From Betaproteobacteria bacterium (GTDB lineage: Bacteria > Pseudomonadota > Gammaproteobacteria > Burkholderiales > CANMPU01), in NCBI GenBank assembly GCA_947499755.1, contig CANMPU010000065.1:1-6207 (forward strand): a stretch of 6,207 nucleotides of DNA. Direction: 5' to 3'. The position numbers and the translations under genes were made by a program. Below, piece by piece: positions 5,451 to 6,207 of the stretch. Below the pieces are notes generated by a model. That model was not told the DNA's origin, searched no databases, and was given only the letters and a program-made list of their open reading frames with translations. The number at the start of each line of letters is the position of its first letter. Within the stretch, counting starts at the first letter, position 1.

Positions 5451-6207
5451 TTAACCGAGCGCTCGTCGAGCATTCTTAAAAATGGCTAACCAGGGACTAT
5501 CTTCGCCCCATTCTTTTGGATGCCATGAATTTTGTACCGTGCGAAATACGCGCTCAGGGTGCGGCATCAGTACAGTAAAACGACCGTCAGATGACGTTAA
5601 GCCCGCGATGCCGTGGGGCGATCCGTTAGGGTTGCACGGGTAATTTTCAGTCACCGTGCCGCGGTTATCGATATACCGTAAGCTCACCAGATGTTCGGCA
5701 CACTTAGAATCCTTCTTGTCGCGAAAAATAGCACGGCCCTCACCATGGGAAACGACAATAGGTATTTGGCTTCCCGTCATGTCGCGAAAAAATAACGACG
5801 GTGACGGCTGTATCTCCACCATGACGAAGCGCGCTTCAAATTGCTCAGATGCATTTCGAACAAATTTTGGCCAATGAGCTGCACCCGGGATAATTTCATG
5901 CAGATTACTCATCATCTGACATCCATTACACACTCCTAGCGCGAAGGTATCATCACGGGAAAAGAACGCCTCAAATTCATGCCGCGCACGTTCGTTAAAT
6001 AAAATTGATTTCGCCCACCCCTCGCCCGCCCCCAATACGTCCCCATAGGAAAACCCACCACATGCTGCGAATCCTTTAAATTCATTTAACCTTACACGCC
6101 CGGCGACAATATCACTCATATGCACATCGACTGCTGAAAATCCCGCGCGGTTGAACGCAGCGGCCATTTCAAGATGACCATTAACGCCTTGCTCACGCAA
6201 AATAGCG
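5451..6207 (-). CDS. purL: Phosphoribosylformylglycinamidine synthase, C-terminal glutaminase part
   Basis: The gene enters from the right edge; its first full codon ends at 6206, and TAA at 5451-5453 stops it, giving 251 visible residues of a large single-chain PurL normally near 1290. The enzyme converts FGAR to FGAM using ATP and glutamine, the fourth step of purine synthesis. The visible part is the class I glutamine amidotransferase domain: LREQGVNGH at the start, [16 protein letters not shown], nucleophile Cys in [10 protein letters not shown] (codon 5930-5928), and the His and Glu of the triad in MPHPERVFR. The ending [14 protein letters not shown] then [10 protein letters not shown] closely follows E. 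coli PurL, supporting a gammaproteobacterial origin. All key residues are present, so the enzyme appears intact. gtrA follows 24 bases downstream. Confidence 0.97.
   Translation of the reverse strand, partial: AILREQGVNGHLEMAAAFNRAGFSAVDVHMSDIVAGRVRLNEFKGFAACGGFSYGDVLGAGEGWAKSILFNERARHEFEAFFSRDDTFALGVCNGCQMMSNLHEIIPGAAHWPKFVRNASEQFEARFVMVEIQPSPSLFFRDMTGSQIPIVVSHGEGRAIFRDKKDSKCAEHLVSLRYIDNRGTVTENYPCNPNGSPHGIAGLTSSDGRFTVLMPHPERVFRTVQNSWHPKEWGEDSPWLAIFKNARRALG

Overview
The window looks like a piece of a gammaproteobacterial chromosome. The PurL C-terminus, YciB, YciI, BolA and MsrB are all close to the versions known from that class. Housekeeping genes are of medium GC (one 60-base hand count in the 1124-1699 gene gives 53%). 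A block in the middle is clearly AT-richer (one 60-base count in the outer-membrane gene gives 37%). No rRNA, tRNA, CRISPR array, transposase or integrase gene was seen.

Left part (1-1740): the 3' end of a phosphoenolpyruvate carboxylase gene (ppc). It is followed by msrB (methionine sulfoxide reductase B), which overlaps an unrecognised 191-residue gene by ATGA. A clear intrinsic terminator at 1710-1733 closes this plus-strand group.

Middle part (1735-2984): a minus-strand gene for a small outer-membrane beta-barrel protein. It carries a one-base frameshift that cuts off its last strands, and the lost C-terminus is still readable in the next frame. Upstream of it lie about 490 bases with no confident gene. 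That stretch holds two tiny minus-strand ORFs joined by TGATG, a competing plus-strand 68-codon open frame and several short inverted repeats. This block is the odd part of the window and may be acquired or decaying DNA.

Right part (2948-4936): a tight plus-strand run yciB, yciI, bolA with TAATG and GTGA overlaps, then a parvulin-type periplasmic prolyl isomerase with its own promoter-like sequence and ribosome binding site. The best promoter for yciB sits so close to the ATG that its mRNA may be leaderless. The shared theme of this run is the cell envelope (YciB in the inner membrane, the isomerase in the periplasm) together with iron-sulfur or stress control (BolA).

Right edge (4986-6207), minus strand: the 3' end of purL (purine synthesis) followed after 24 bases by a GtrA-family membrane protein gene. 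This pair converges on the isomerase gene.

No clearly new multi-gene system is visible. The points most worth checking are the broken outer-membrane gene, the possible leaderless yciB transcript, and the loss in PEP carboxylase of two residues that bind the feedback inhibitor in the E. coli enzyme.
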